Shown: one piece after another, positions 1 through 6,244 of the stretch
Layout of the letters: every line of letters begins with the position of its first letter
Position numbering within the stretch: position 1 is the first letter of the stretch
Assembly: GCA_036477795.1 (NCBI GenBank)
Contig: JAZGDL010000494.1
Location: 1-11,801 of the forward strand
Source: JAZGDL01 sp036477795
GTDB lineage: Bacteria; Planctomycetota; Phycisphaerae; UBA1845
DNA: 11,801 nucleotides
Reading direction: 5' to 3'
Made by a program: the position numbers and the translations under genes
Notes under the pieces: generated by a model
The model's database searches: none
Told to the model about the DNA's origin: nothing
What the model saw: the letters and a program-made list of their open reading frames with translations, nothing else

Positions 1-1532
1 ACCGCCCGCTTCACGATGGCCCGGGCCAGCGGGTGTTGCGAGAACTGCTCCACCGACGCCGCCAGTCGCAACACCTCACCGGCGTCGCCGTCAAGCGACA
101 GATCCCCTGTACCGTTGACCACACAACCGGTCGTCCCAACCGCCGCCACGGACCGTACTTCGGGATTACCAGTCGTTAACGTGCCGGTCTTGTCGAACAG
201 GACCGTATCGACGCGACCCAGCGCTTCGAGTGCGGCGGCGTCGCGCACCAGTATGCCGCGCAAGGCGGCTGTGCTGGTCGACACCAGCACCGCCGTCGGT
301 GTGGCTAACCCCATGGCGCAGGGGCAGGCGATGACCAGCACGGCGATGGCTGCTGTCAGCCCGCGGCCGCTTCCATACCCCGACACCATCCAACCGATCA
401 TGGTCACCGCCGCCAACCCCACAACGATCGGCACGAACACACCCGCGACCCTATCGGCGATCCTTTGCATTCGGGTCTTGCCGGACTGTGCTTCTTCGAC
501 CGCCCGCACGATCGCACCCATCACCGATTCATCACCGAGCGCCGTTGCTTCAATGGTGATGTCTCCCTCGCGCACCACGGTACCGCTGAAGACGGTATCC
601 CCTTGGCCATGGGGTACCGGCATCGATTCACCGGTGATTGCTGCTTGATCGACGGCGGCGGAGCCCGCCACGATCTTCCCGTCGACCGGCACGACGGTGT
701 CCTGGACCACCCGCAAGAGGTCACCAAGTTGAATTCGGCTGATGGGAACCGTCTCGGTGGCACCGTGGTGCCACGGGCGGCTTGTCCGTCCGTGTTCGCG
801 TACGCGGACCGCGGTCTTGGGCAGTCGCTGTGCCAGGGCAGCCACCGCGCTGGACGCCTCACGCTTGGCCAGCGACTCCAAGTATTTGCCCACGTTGACG
901 AACGCCAGAATCATCGCAGCCGCATGAAAGTGATACGACGCAGCGCCACCGACGAACATGGCGACAATGCTCGAAACATAGGCGGTGACCACACCGAGGG
1001 TAATGAGCAGGTCCATGTTGCCGGTTCGATGCACGACAGCCCGCAGACCGCCCACCAGAATCGGTCCGCCGGCCGGCGAACATAGAAGCATGGTGCACAA
1101 CAATCCCTGAAGCACCCGCCACCAGACATGGCTGCCCGGCAACACCGACTGAAGTGTCGAGCCCAACAGTTCCAGACCGATAACCGGCACCGCCAACCCG
1201 ATGGCCTGGACCATGGCTTGACGCTGTTGCCGCAGCTTGTCGCTTTGGGTGCTTTCCAGCTCGGTCAGTTCGCCCGTGCCGCCGCGAAAACGCTCAGCCT
1301 CATATCCGGCGTTGCGGACTGCTTTGATCAGAGCATCGGCTTGGGCCCCGGGCTGCACGTCGACGGTAGCTGTTTCGGTGGTCAGGTTGACCCGTGCCCG
1401 GCGTACCCCGTCGACCGATTGCAGGGCCCCTTCGATCCGGGCCACGCAGCTTCCGCAGGTCATTCCTTCCACGCGAAGCTTGACCACCTCTGTGGTGGGT
1501 GACTGCGAATCTGGTCCGGCTGATTCATGCAC
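1..1532 (-). CDS. copA: CopA-type copper-translocating P1B ATPase (3' end cut off by the window edge)
   Basis: This gene encodes an inner-membrane Cu(+) export ATPase that pumps copper out of the cytoplasm using ATP. The minus-strand frame is open without a stop from 1532 to the window edge, about 510 codons. Visible landmarks, numbered from the GTG at 1532: an HMA metal-binding domain with GMTCGSC at about residues 23-29; hydrophobic membrane segments; the actuator-domain TGES at 300-303; the transmembrane copper site IACPCAM with CPC at 403-405; the phosphorylated Asp in DKTGTLT at 447-453; and the nucleotide-domain HP in FSQHPLA at about 500-501. The hinge and the last membrane segments lie outside the window. 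CPC rather than CPH or SPC supports monovalent copper or silver. The start is uncertain: the GTG overlaps the stop of the upstream HMA gene, and the frame remains open further upstream, so a frameshifted two-HMA ATPase is also possible. Confidence 0.92.
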   Translation of the reverse strand, partial: MHESAGPDSQSPTTEVVKLRVEGMTCGSCVARIEGALQSVDGVRRARVNLTTETATVDVQPGAQADALIKAVRNAGYEAERFRGGTGELTELESTQSDKLRQQRQAMVQAIGLAVPVIGLELLGSTLQSVLPGSHVWWRVLQGLLCTMLLCSPAGGPILVGGLRAVVHRTGNMDLLITLGVVTAYVSSIVAMFVGGAASYHFHAAAMILAFVNVGKYLESLAKREASSAVAALAQRLPKTAVRVREHGRTSRPWHHGATETVPISRIQLGDLLRVVQDTVVPVDGKIVAGSAAVDQAAITGESMPVPHGQGDTVFSGTVVREGDITIEATALGDESVMGAIVRAVEEAQSGKTRMQRIADRVAGVFVPIVVGLAAVTMIGWMVSGYGSGRGLTAAIAVLVIACPCAMGLATPTAVLVSTSTAALRGILVRDAAALEALGRVDTVLFDKTGTLTTGNPEVRSVAAVGTTGCVVNGTGDLSLDGDAGEVLRLAASVEQFSQHPLARAIVKRA

Positions 1533-1749
1533 CGGCAGTCGAGAATCCTGCAATTTCAAAAGCCCCAGCCTGTCGAACGGCCCCCGCGATATCGGAGACC
1601 CCGCACCGCGAAGGATCATACACGACGTCCGCTTGGTGTAGTTGCACGTCGCACGCCGTGACACCGTCAAGCTTGATGATAGCGCTACGGACCGACTCAA
1701 CACAACCGTCGCAGTGCATGCCTTGGATGTTCACGTGGGTCTTCTTCAC
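1525..1749 (-). CDS. copZ: HMA-domain copper chaperone-like protein, or frameshifted first HMA domain of CopA
   Basis: This is a single heavy-metal-associated domain of about 74 residues, the usual size of a free CopZ/Atx1-like chaperone. The metal site GMHCDGC lies at residues 10-16, preceded by a beta strand (THVNIQ). The rest follows the HMA pattern, including the second strand (CDVQLHQADVVYDP) and helix (DIAGAVRQAGAFEIAG). It would bind Cu(+) through the two cysteines and deliver it to the ATPase encoded next. I chose GTG at 1749 because the domain begins there; TTG at 1752 is next to it, and an ATG at 1818 would add 23 residues with no HMA similarity. No strong Shine-Dalgarno is visible. 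The stop (1525-1527) overlaps the GTG of copA at 1532 by 8 bases. A +1 shift there would fuse it to CopA through an ordinary Gly/Ser/Pro linker. Confidence 0.65.
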   Translation of the reverse strand: MKKTHVNIQGMHCDGCVESVRSAIIKLDGVTACDVQLHQADVVYDPSRCGVSDIAGAVRQAGAFEIAGFSTAGA

Positions 1750-1820
1750 CAATTGCCTACATCGTGGCCTTAGAGTCCGGATTGTCCACGACCGGCCAAC
1801 ACCCGACCACCCTGTCATTC

Positions 1821-1840
1821 GACCGGCTGGAAAGCCGGTC
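1821..1840. promoter_or_regulatory. Perfect 8-bp palindrome in the divergent copZA / sugar dehydrogenase intergenic region
   Basis: GACCGGCT-GGAA-AGCCGGTC is an exact inverted repeat with a 4-base centre. It lies 10 bases upstream of a plus-strand TATAAT (1850-1855) and 71 bases upstream of the chosen minus-strand copZ start. No T run follows on either strand, so it is not an intrinsic terminator. It could be an operator for a copper-responsive regulator of the minus-strand operon or an RNA hairpin in a leader. It does not match the CueR or CsoR operator patterns I know, so the regulator is open. Confidence 0.4.
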
Positions 1841-1849
1841 CCACAGCAG

Positions 1850-1855
1850 TATAAT
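1850..1855 (+). promoter_or_regulatory. Candidate -10 box (TATAAT)
   Basis: This is an exact TATAAT in an otherwise GC-rich intergenic region. The -35 at 17-base spacing is poor (CTGGAA, 3 of 6). It would give the sugar dehydrogenase a leader of roughly 137 bases. Because the box is AT-rich on both strands (TATTAT on the minus strand at 1851-1856), it could instead serve copZA. In that case the palindrome at 1821-1840 would sit just after the start of transcription. Confidence 0.3.
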
Positions 1856-1984
1856 ACAGCAACATCGGCGGACGCGCCGAGATCCCGTGCTGCTAATCAA
1901 CCGGTCGTTTTGTGGCGATATTGACCAATCCCCTGGGGGTCCCCTTCGGAGACGATTCCGGTAAGATGGCAATTGGTGCAAGAA

Positions 1985-1993
1985 GGGAGAGGA
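1985..1993 (+). promoter_or_regulatory. Shine-Dalgarno that fixes the start of the sugar dehydrogenase
   Basis: GGGAGAGGA ends 5 bases before the ATG at 1999. It selects this start over the upstream in-frame ATG at 1912, which would put 29 non-hydrophobic residues in front of the signal peptide. Confidence 0.75.
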
Positions 1994-1998
1994 ACGGG

Positions 1999-3513
1999 AT
2001 GGCGAGAACGAGCATCCTTCGGGTAATGGCAGCCGGTGCGTTGGCACTGCTTCCGGCCGAAACCCGCGGATTCGAATCCGTGGGCTCCGGCGGTGGTACG
2101 CCGCTGAAGACCGAACGCGTCGCGTCCACATTGATCCGACCATTGTTCGTGACCCACGTGCCCGGCGACTTTGACCGCGTATTCATCGTCGAGCAGCCGG
2201 GGCGCATTCGTATTCTGGATATTTCCGAGTGTCCTCCCGTGTTGGAGCCGAACTCCTACCTGGACATCACCGGCCGCGTACGAGACAAAGCTCTGGAACA
2301 GGGCTTACTGGGTCTGGCGTTTCACCCGGACTATCTGACCAACGGCTTCTTCTATGTGAACTACACCTCCTCGCCGGACGGTGACACCGTTGTGTCACGC
2401 TTTCAGGTTCAGGGCGATCCCGCCACCTCGAATACGGCTGATGACACCAGTGAGACCCAGCTTCTTACCTTTCCACAGCCGGACCCCAGACACAACGGCG
2501 GTTGGCTGGGGTTTGGCCCCAATGACGGAATGCTGTACATCTCCTCAGGAGACGGGGGCGGCAGGTGCGACAACCAGGGGGGAAACGGTCAGAATATCAA
2601 CACCCTCCTGGGAACCATATTGCGCATTGGAGACGACGGCAGTATCCCCGGCTCCAATCCCTTTGTCGGCCGGAAGGGGCGCGACGAGATCTGGGCCTAC
2701 GGTTTGAGGAACCCCTGGCGCTGCGCCTTCGACCAGCTTACCGGTGATCTGTACGTCGCCGACGTCGGGCAATCCCGCTGGGAGGAGATCGACTTCCAGC
2801 CGGCCGCCAGCACCGGTGGGGAGAATTACGGCTGGGTGTGTGCGGAGGGTGATCACTGCGCCATCGACTGCGAGAGCCCGCTGGAGTGTGTATGCAACTC
2901 GGTCGCTCCTATTCATGAGTATCCCCACGCGGTCGGTTGTTCGATCACCGGCGGCGAGGTGTACCGCGGCTGCGCCGTTCCTGATCTAGCCGGAACCTAT
3001 TTCTTCGCCGATTTCTGCACCGACCTTATCTGGGGTTTACGCTGGAACGGTTCGATGATCATCGAATTCGCAAACCGAACCACCGAGCTCGAACCGGCGC
3101 AGGGCTCGATCAGCAGCATCTCCTCTTTCGGCCTGGGCCCCTATGGTGAGATCTACATCTGCGATTTGGACGGTGGCGAGGTGTTCAAGATACTGCCGGA
3201 CACCGACGGTCCCATGGTAGACTGCAACGGAACCGGCACCGAAGACGCCTGCGACATTCGGGACGGAACCAGCCTGGACGACAACGCCAACGGAATCCCG
3301 GACGAATGTGAATGCCCGATTCCCACCGGCGACTCCGACGCTGACGGCGACGTAGACCTGTTCGACTTTGAATCGCTGCTGCAGTGCGTGTCCGGACCTG
3401 CCGGCGGTATCGTTTCCCCGATTTGCGAATCGTTCGACATCGATCGCGACCTCGACGTGGACTGGAAAGATTTCGGGGGCTTCCAAGTTTTATTCACCGG
3501 AGCTAATCCGTAG
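1999..3513 (+). CDS. Secreted PQQ-dependent glucose/sorbosone (aldose sugar) dehydrogenase with dockerin-like tail
   Basis: This 504-residue protein belongs to the GSDH beta-propeller family (soluble aldose sugar dehydrogenase, YliI/Asd-like), which oxidises sugars to lactones with PQQ and Ca2+. An N-terminal hydrophobic stretch (residues 9-19, ending near LPAETRG) is a signal peptide. Family blocks in order: VTHVPGDFDRVFIVEQPGRI (about 51-70), GLLGLAFHPDY (102-112), RHNGGW with the likely catalytic His165, SSGDGGG with Asp185, GLRNPWR with Arg237-Asn238 (PQQ contacts in characterised members), YVADVGQ (252-258), NYGW and ITGGEVYRG. After the propeller there is an Asp/Asn-rich segment (CDIRDG...NGIPDEC, about 404-440) resembling thrombospondin type-3 repeats. 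A dockerin-like region with two Asp-rich loops (DSDADGDVD and DIDRDLDVD, about 445-490) follows, a typical planctomycete C-terminus. Function outside the catalytic domain is inferred. The substrate cannot be read from the sequence. Confidence 0.88.
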   Translation: MARTSILRVMAAGALALLPAETRGFESVGSGGGTPLKTERVASTLIRPLFVTHVPGDFDRVFIVEQPGRIRILDISECPPVLEPNSYLDITGRVRDKALEQGLLGLAFHPDYLTNGFFYVNYTSSPDGDTVVSRFQVQGDPATSNTADDTSETQLLTFPQPDPRHNGGWLGFGPNDGMLYISSGDGGGRCDNQGGNGQNINTLLGTILRIGDDGSIPGSNPFVGRKGRDEIWAYGLRNPWRCAFDQLTGDLYVADVGQSRWEEIDFQPAASTGGENYGWVCAEGDHCAIDCESPLECVCNSVAPIHEYPHAVGCSITGGEVYRGCAVPDLAGTYFFADFCTDLIWGLRWNGSMIIEFANRTTELEPAQGSISSISSFGLGPYGEIYICDLDGGEVFKILPDTDGPMVDCNGTGTEDACDIRDGTSLDDNANGIPDECECPIPTGDSDADGDVDLFDFESLLQCVSGPAGGIVSPICESFDIDRDLDVDWKDFGGFQVLFTGANP

Positions 3514-4595
3514 TGCGTATTGCAATGTTGGCGCCAATTAGTTGGCCCCTTCCGCCGATGGGGTATGGGCCTTGGGAGCTGGTGGCCTACAACCTGACCG
3601 AAGCCCTGGTGGAGTTGGGGCATGACGTGACCGTGTTCGCCGCCGGCGGTTCGCGCACGTCAGCCACGCTGGTCGAAACGGTGCCCCACGCCCTGGAAAC
3701 CTGGCCGCAAAACGAGCGAAGTAAACCACGCCGCTACGATCCATCAACCGGGCTGCTGGAGGGGCCGCCCGACGGGTCGGTGCTGCAGAAGCTGCACATC
3801 GCCACCTGCATGGAGCGGGCCGCTGACGGAGAGTTTGACGTCGTCCATTCACATCTGCACCTGCATGCCCTGGTCTTCGGGCGCCTGATCGGGTGCCCTC
3901 TGGTGACCACCTTGCATGGTTCCGCCTGGGTGCGGGCCCACCACCCCATACTGATGCGATACCGGGACCTTCCCTTCGTATCCATATCCGACGCGGAACG
4001 GACCATGCTGCCGGAACTCAACTTCGTCGCGACGGTGTACAACGGGATCCGGCTGCAGTGCTTCCCCTTCGAAGCCGACAAAGACGACTACCTCCTTTTC
4101 GCCGGTCGGCTCTCGCCCGAGAAGGGGCCTGACGTTGCCATCGAAGTGGCCCGGCGGTCCGGCAGGCGGCTGCTGATGGCGGGCATGATCGAGCCGCAAT
4201 ACGAGCCGTTCTTCAACGACAAGGTGAAGCCGCACATCGACGGGAAGAATGTTGAATACCTTGGCCTGCTCTCCCAGGAATCTCTGGCACCGATTTACCG
4301 CAAGGCGGCCGGCGTGCTGTTCACCATCAACTGGTGTGAGCCCTTCGGCCTGGTGGCGGTGGAAGCCCAGGCCAGCGGTACGCCGCTGATCGCGACACGC
4401 TTCGGGGCACTGCCGGAGATCATCGTGCAAGGCCGGACCGGGTTCGTGGTGGACTCCGTGGACGACGCCGTGCGGGCCGTCGGCAGACTAGCCGACATCT
4501 CACCCCGGGCGTGTCGCAGGAATGTCGAATCCCGTTTCACGGCACACACCATGGCCCAGGGCTACGCCCGGGTTTATGAGGCCGTAGCCGGTTGA
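3513..4595 (+). CDS. Family 4 (GT-B fold) glycosyltransferase
   Basis: A 360-residue cytoplasmic retaining glycosyltransferase transferring a sugar from a nucleotide-sugar donor. The N-terminal acceptor half starts MRIAMLAPISWPLPPMGYGP, with a Gly-rich loop typical of GT4 enzymes, then FDVVHSHLHLH (about 108-116) and PLVTTLHGS. The donor half carries FAGRLSPEKGPDVAIE (about 196-211) and the EX7E motif EPFGLVAVE with Glu276 and Glu284, followed by GTPLIATRFGALPEII and GRTGFVV. Length is normal for the family. It starts with GTG at 3513, whose G is the last base of the dehydrogenase stop codon. A GGAG lies 10 bases upstream (3499-3502), so translation is probably coupled. The acceptor is unknown. 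A surface polysaccharide or glycolipid role is likely for the family, but nothing nearby confirms it. Confidence 0.9.
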   Translation: MRIAMLAPISWPLPPMGYGPWELVAYNLTEALVELGHDVTVFAAGGSRTSATLVETVPHALETWPQNERSKPRRYDPSTGLLEGPPDGSVLQKLHIATCMERAADGEFDVVHSHLHLHALVFGRLIGCPLVTTLHGSAWVRAHHPILMRYRDLPFVSISDAERTMLPELNFVATVYNGIRLQCFPFEADKDDYLLFAGRLSPEKGPDVAIEVARRSGRRLLMAGMIEPQYEPFFNDKVKPHIDGKNVEYLGLLSQESLAPIYRKAAGVLFTINWCEPFGLVAVEAQASGTPLIATRFGALPEIIVQGRTGFVVDSVDDAVRAVGRLADISPRACRRNVESRFTAHTMAQGYARVYEAVAG

Positions 4596-4766
4596 GCCTC
4601 CGTAATAGAGCGTCATCGCCCACCGGCTCAAGCGCTTATCGGGAGGTCCTGAAATACGACCCGCGCCCGTCAGGAAGCGGTACTCCCCGAACATTCAACA
4701 CCCCAACAAGTTGAAGTGGTAACATAACCGCTGCGTCCGTAGTTTCTATTAGGACTCAGGATTTTG

Positions 4767-4795
4767 TTGACATACGATGTCGCAGCGAGTAATCT
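4767..4795 (+). promoter_or_regulatory. Sigma70-type promoter, TTGACA-N17-TAATCT
   Basis: A consensus -35 (TTGACA, 4767-4772) and a 4-of-6 -10 (TAATCT, 4790-4795) are separated by exactly 17 bases. Transcription would begin near 4802 and leave a leader of about 110 bases before the ATG at 4911. It drives the PEP-CTERM gene independently of the upstream pair. Confidence 0.6.
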
Positions 4796-4897
4796 TATCG
4801 CTTGGCCTATGTCTGTTGTTTGGGCGGGTTTATGGGCTCAGGCGGCGGGGCATTTCGAACGGTGTCGTCGCGGGGCTTGGGGTAGCAGCGGGCGAGC

Positions 4898-4903
4898 AGA
4901 GGA
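4898..4903 (+). promoter_or_regulatory. Shine-Dalgarno that fixes the start of the PEP-CTERM gene
   Basis: AGAGGA lies 7 bases before the ATG at 4911. That start gives a clean signal peptide ending AQA-HD. Confidence 0.65.
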
Positions 4904-4910
4904 TGCGGGA

Positions 4911-5819
4911 ATGAATCGCACACGTCTTCATGTAGCGGTGTTGGTTATATTTGTCTTTGGGGGATCGGCGCAGGCCCATGATCTTCCGCACGGCGTAGTG
5001 CTGCACAATGGCACTCTTGATTCCGATCCGACGCGGGCACTCCCGGCCGTCCCCCCGCCCCTCACCTCCGACTACTCACAGTTTTGGGAAGGCATCACCC
5101 CCACCAACGTTGGTGTGAAGCTCACCGAGGTGGTCAACTTCAGTCAGGCAGTGCTCCCCCCGTTCTTGCCGCCAGCTCCCAAAAGTCCGCGGTCCGGTAC
5201 GGAGTGGACCGTGGATTGGCAAACCAGCGTGTTGGATAAGCTGCACCGTCTGAAGTATGAGTACCGTACGGTGGGGCCCGAGGTGGACGGCGAATTGCAG
5301 CAGGAGCCGTTCGTCGGCAACGGGTTGGTGGTGTCCCACATCATCCAGAACAACTCCGGTGTAGCCTGGGCCGGGTTTACATTCAGATTGACGGCTGCCG
5401 ACATAATGGTTAACTGTTCCCTGGGTGATTCCCCCTGCGAAAGCCCGGAGGCCAACGTCGGCTCGATCCTTGCTGAATCTTTGGACCGCGAAATCCGCCT
5501 GGTCGAGGATATCGGGTACTCCTCCGCTGACATGTCTGCCCAAGACGTCGAACTGCAAATTCAAGAGGGCCCCGATGCCGGTCCGGAGATCACCTTGCTT
5601 TTCAATCAGGGCTTCTTCCTGGAGGACGGCCAGGAGTTCGAGTTACGCTATACGGTCAACCATCAGGGATTCCCCTTCGGCCCCAACGACGACACCTCAA
5701 ACCTGCCCGACGGTTTCTTCCTTTATCAGCATCCCATCCCGGTACCCGCGCCCAGCGCCGTGGCCCTGGCCATGATCGGCTTCGGGATGATCGGGTGGTT
5801 CAAGCGACGCGTCGATTAG
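4911..5819 (+). CDS. PEP-CTERM sorting-domain protein of unknown function
   Basis: A 302-residue secreted protein. The N-terminus MNRTRLHVAVLVIFVFGG is a standard signal peptide with probable cleavage after AQA at about residue 24. The C-terminus is a PEP-CTERM sorting signal: VPAP at about 278-281, a hydrophobic helix (AVALAMIGFGMIGW) and a short basic tail (FKRRVD). Proteins of this type are processed by an exosortase and usually displayed with exopolysaccharide; no exosortase is in the window. The body (about 25-275) has no family I recognise. It looks beta-rich, with segments such as FTFRLTAADI and FELRYTVNHQ, and contains only two cysteines (CSLGDSPC). It is transcribed from its own promoter. 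The glycosyltransferase upstream may be functionally linked through extracellular polysaccharide, but that is conjecture. Confidence 0.82.
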   Translation: MNRTRLHVAVLVIFVFGGSAQAHDLPHGVVLHNGTLDSDPTRALPAVPPPLTSDYSQFWEGITPTNVGVKLTEVVNFSQAVLPPFLPPAPKSPRSGTEWTVDWQTSVLDKLHRLKYEYRTVGPEVDGELQQEPFVGNGLVVSHIIQNNSGVAWAGFTFRLTAADIMVNCSLGDSPCESPEANVGSILAESLDREIRLVEDIGYSSADMSAQDVELQIQEGPDAGPEITLLFNQGFFLEDGQEFELRYTVNHQGFPFGPNDDTSNLPDGFFLYQHPIPVPAPSAVALAMIGFGMIGWFKRRVD

Positions 5820-5876
5820 GCCTTCCAGGTGCAGCATGCCTCCGGAGGAACTGCCGAAGCTGTTGAATCGGCGTCC

Positions 5877-5947
5877 CGAATGGCGAATGGCGAATAGCGA
5901 AGAGGCATTCGTACTCGCCATTCGCTATTGTGTATTCGCTGTTCGCC
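5877..5947. repeat. Inverted array of degenerate GCGAATR heptamers
   Basis: The left half has direct heptamers GGCGAAT, GGCGAAT and AGCGAAG. The right half has their complements (CGCCATTCGCTATT and TTCGCTGTTCGCC). Two long stems are possible, each with a single G-U pair: 5879-5892 with 5916-5929 (14 bp) and 5889-5901 with 5935-5947 (13 bp). They share bases 5889-5892, so full forms of both exclude each other. No T run follows. This looks like a dispersed intergenic repeat element rather than a terminator, though RNA folding after the PEP-CTERM gene could still protect or end that transcript. Confidence 0.7.
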
Positions 5948-6157
5948 TTCACCATCCCCTTGACACCGAGTCGGCGCCGGCAGTGACTCTGTCGTTTGGC
6001 AGACGCCGGAACCGTAATCTACACTCCGTCATCCCGTAGTGTACAAGTATTCAAACGGCGGCAATCGCTTGCCCGATAGGGGTGAATGCCCCTAACTGAG
6101 ACGGGCGGACGCCACACTTTTCGTAGTGTATTCACCCTGGGCCCGTCCAGTTTTCTC

Positions 6158-6186
6158 TTGCATTTCGAAATACTCAGGGCTATAGC
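6158..6186 (+). promoter_or_regulatory. Weak sigma70-like promoter candidate for the large Cys-rich gene
   Basis: TTGCAT (6158-6163) and TATAGC (6181-6186) are spaced by 17 bases, with 3 of 6 and 4 of 6 consensus matches. It would give a leader of about 50 bases before the ATG at 6245. The location is right but the match is modest. Confidence 0.3.
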
Positions 6187-6233
6187 ATGTAGGCACGCTA
6201 TCGGACGTACTTCTACGGAGTGGGCAGTACGTA

Positions 6234-6238
6234 GGAGG
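6234..6238 (+). promoter_or_regulatory. Shine-Dalgarno that fixes the start of the large Cys-rich gene
   Basis: GGAGG lies 6 bases before the ATG at 6245. It selects this start over the in-frame ATG at 6086, which has no ribosome site and would bury the signal peptide 53 residues inside the protein. Confidence 0.75.
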
Positions 6239-6244
6239 GATTCG

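Larger units (their letters stand above)
4596..4910. other. Intergenic region before the PEP-CTERM gene
   Basis: These 315 bases contain no gene I can support. The first 170 bases show no hairpin with a T run, so no intrinsic terminator is visible for the glycosyltransferase. The one clear signal is the promoter at 4767-4795. An in-frame start at 4764 would extend the downstream protein by 49 residues but overlaps the -35 box and lacks a ribosome site, so it is treated as non-coding. Confidence 0.6.
5820..6244. other. Intergenic region before the large Cys-rich gene
   Basis: These 425 bases hold the inverted heptamer repeat at 5877-5947 and a weak promoter candidate at 6158-6186. A TTGACA at 5960-5965 has no acceptable -10 partner at 16-18 bases. 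A small palindrome CCTCCGGAGG lies at 5839-5848, just after the PEP-CTERM gene, without a T run. I see no gene here. Confidence 0.55.

Noticed and set aside
16..1085. Plus-strand open frames at the left end
   Set aside because: They lie antisense to the copper ATPase frame, which carries TGES, CPC and DKTGTLT in the correct order.
1750..1818. ATG at 1818 as start of the HMA protein
   Set aside because: The extra 23 residues do not resemble an HMA domain or a signal peptide, and the ATG has no Shine-Dalgarno.
1912..1998. Earlier ATG for the sugar dehydrogenase
   Set aside because: It adds 29 residues before the signal peptide and lacks a ribosome site, whereas the ATG at 1999 has GGGAGAGGA in front.
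4596..4760. Intrinsic terminator after the glycosyltransferase
   Set aside because: No GC-rich hairpin followed by a T run could be found in this stretch.
4764..4910. Earlier start for the PEP-CTERM gene
   Set aside because: It overlaps the TTGACA box and lies upstream of the predicted transcription start, so it would not be in the mRNA from that promoter.
5960..5990. TTGACA as a -35 box
   Set aside because: No acceptable -10 hexamer is found 16-18 bases downstream.
6086..6244. Earlier ATG for the large Cys-rich protein
   Set aside because: There is no ribosome site, and it would place the signal peptide inside the protein. GGAGG before 6245 is decisive.
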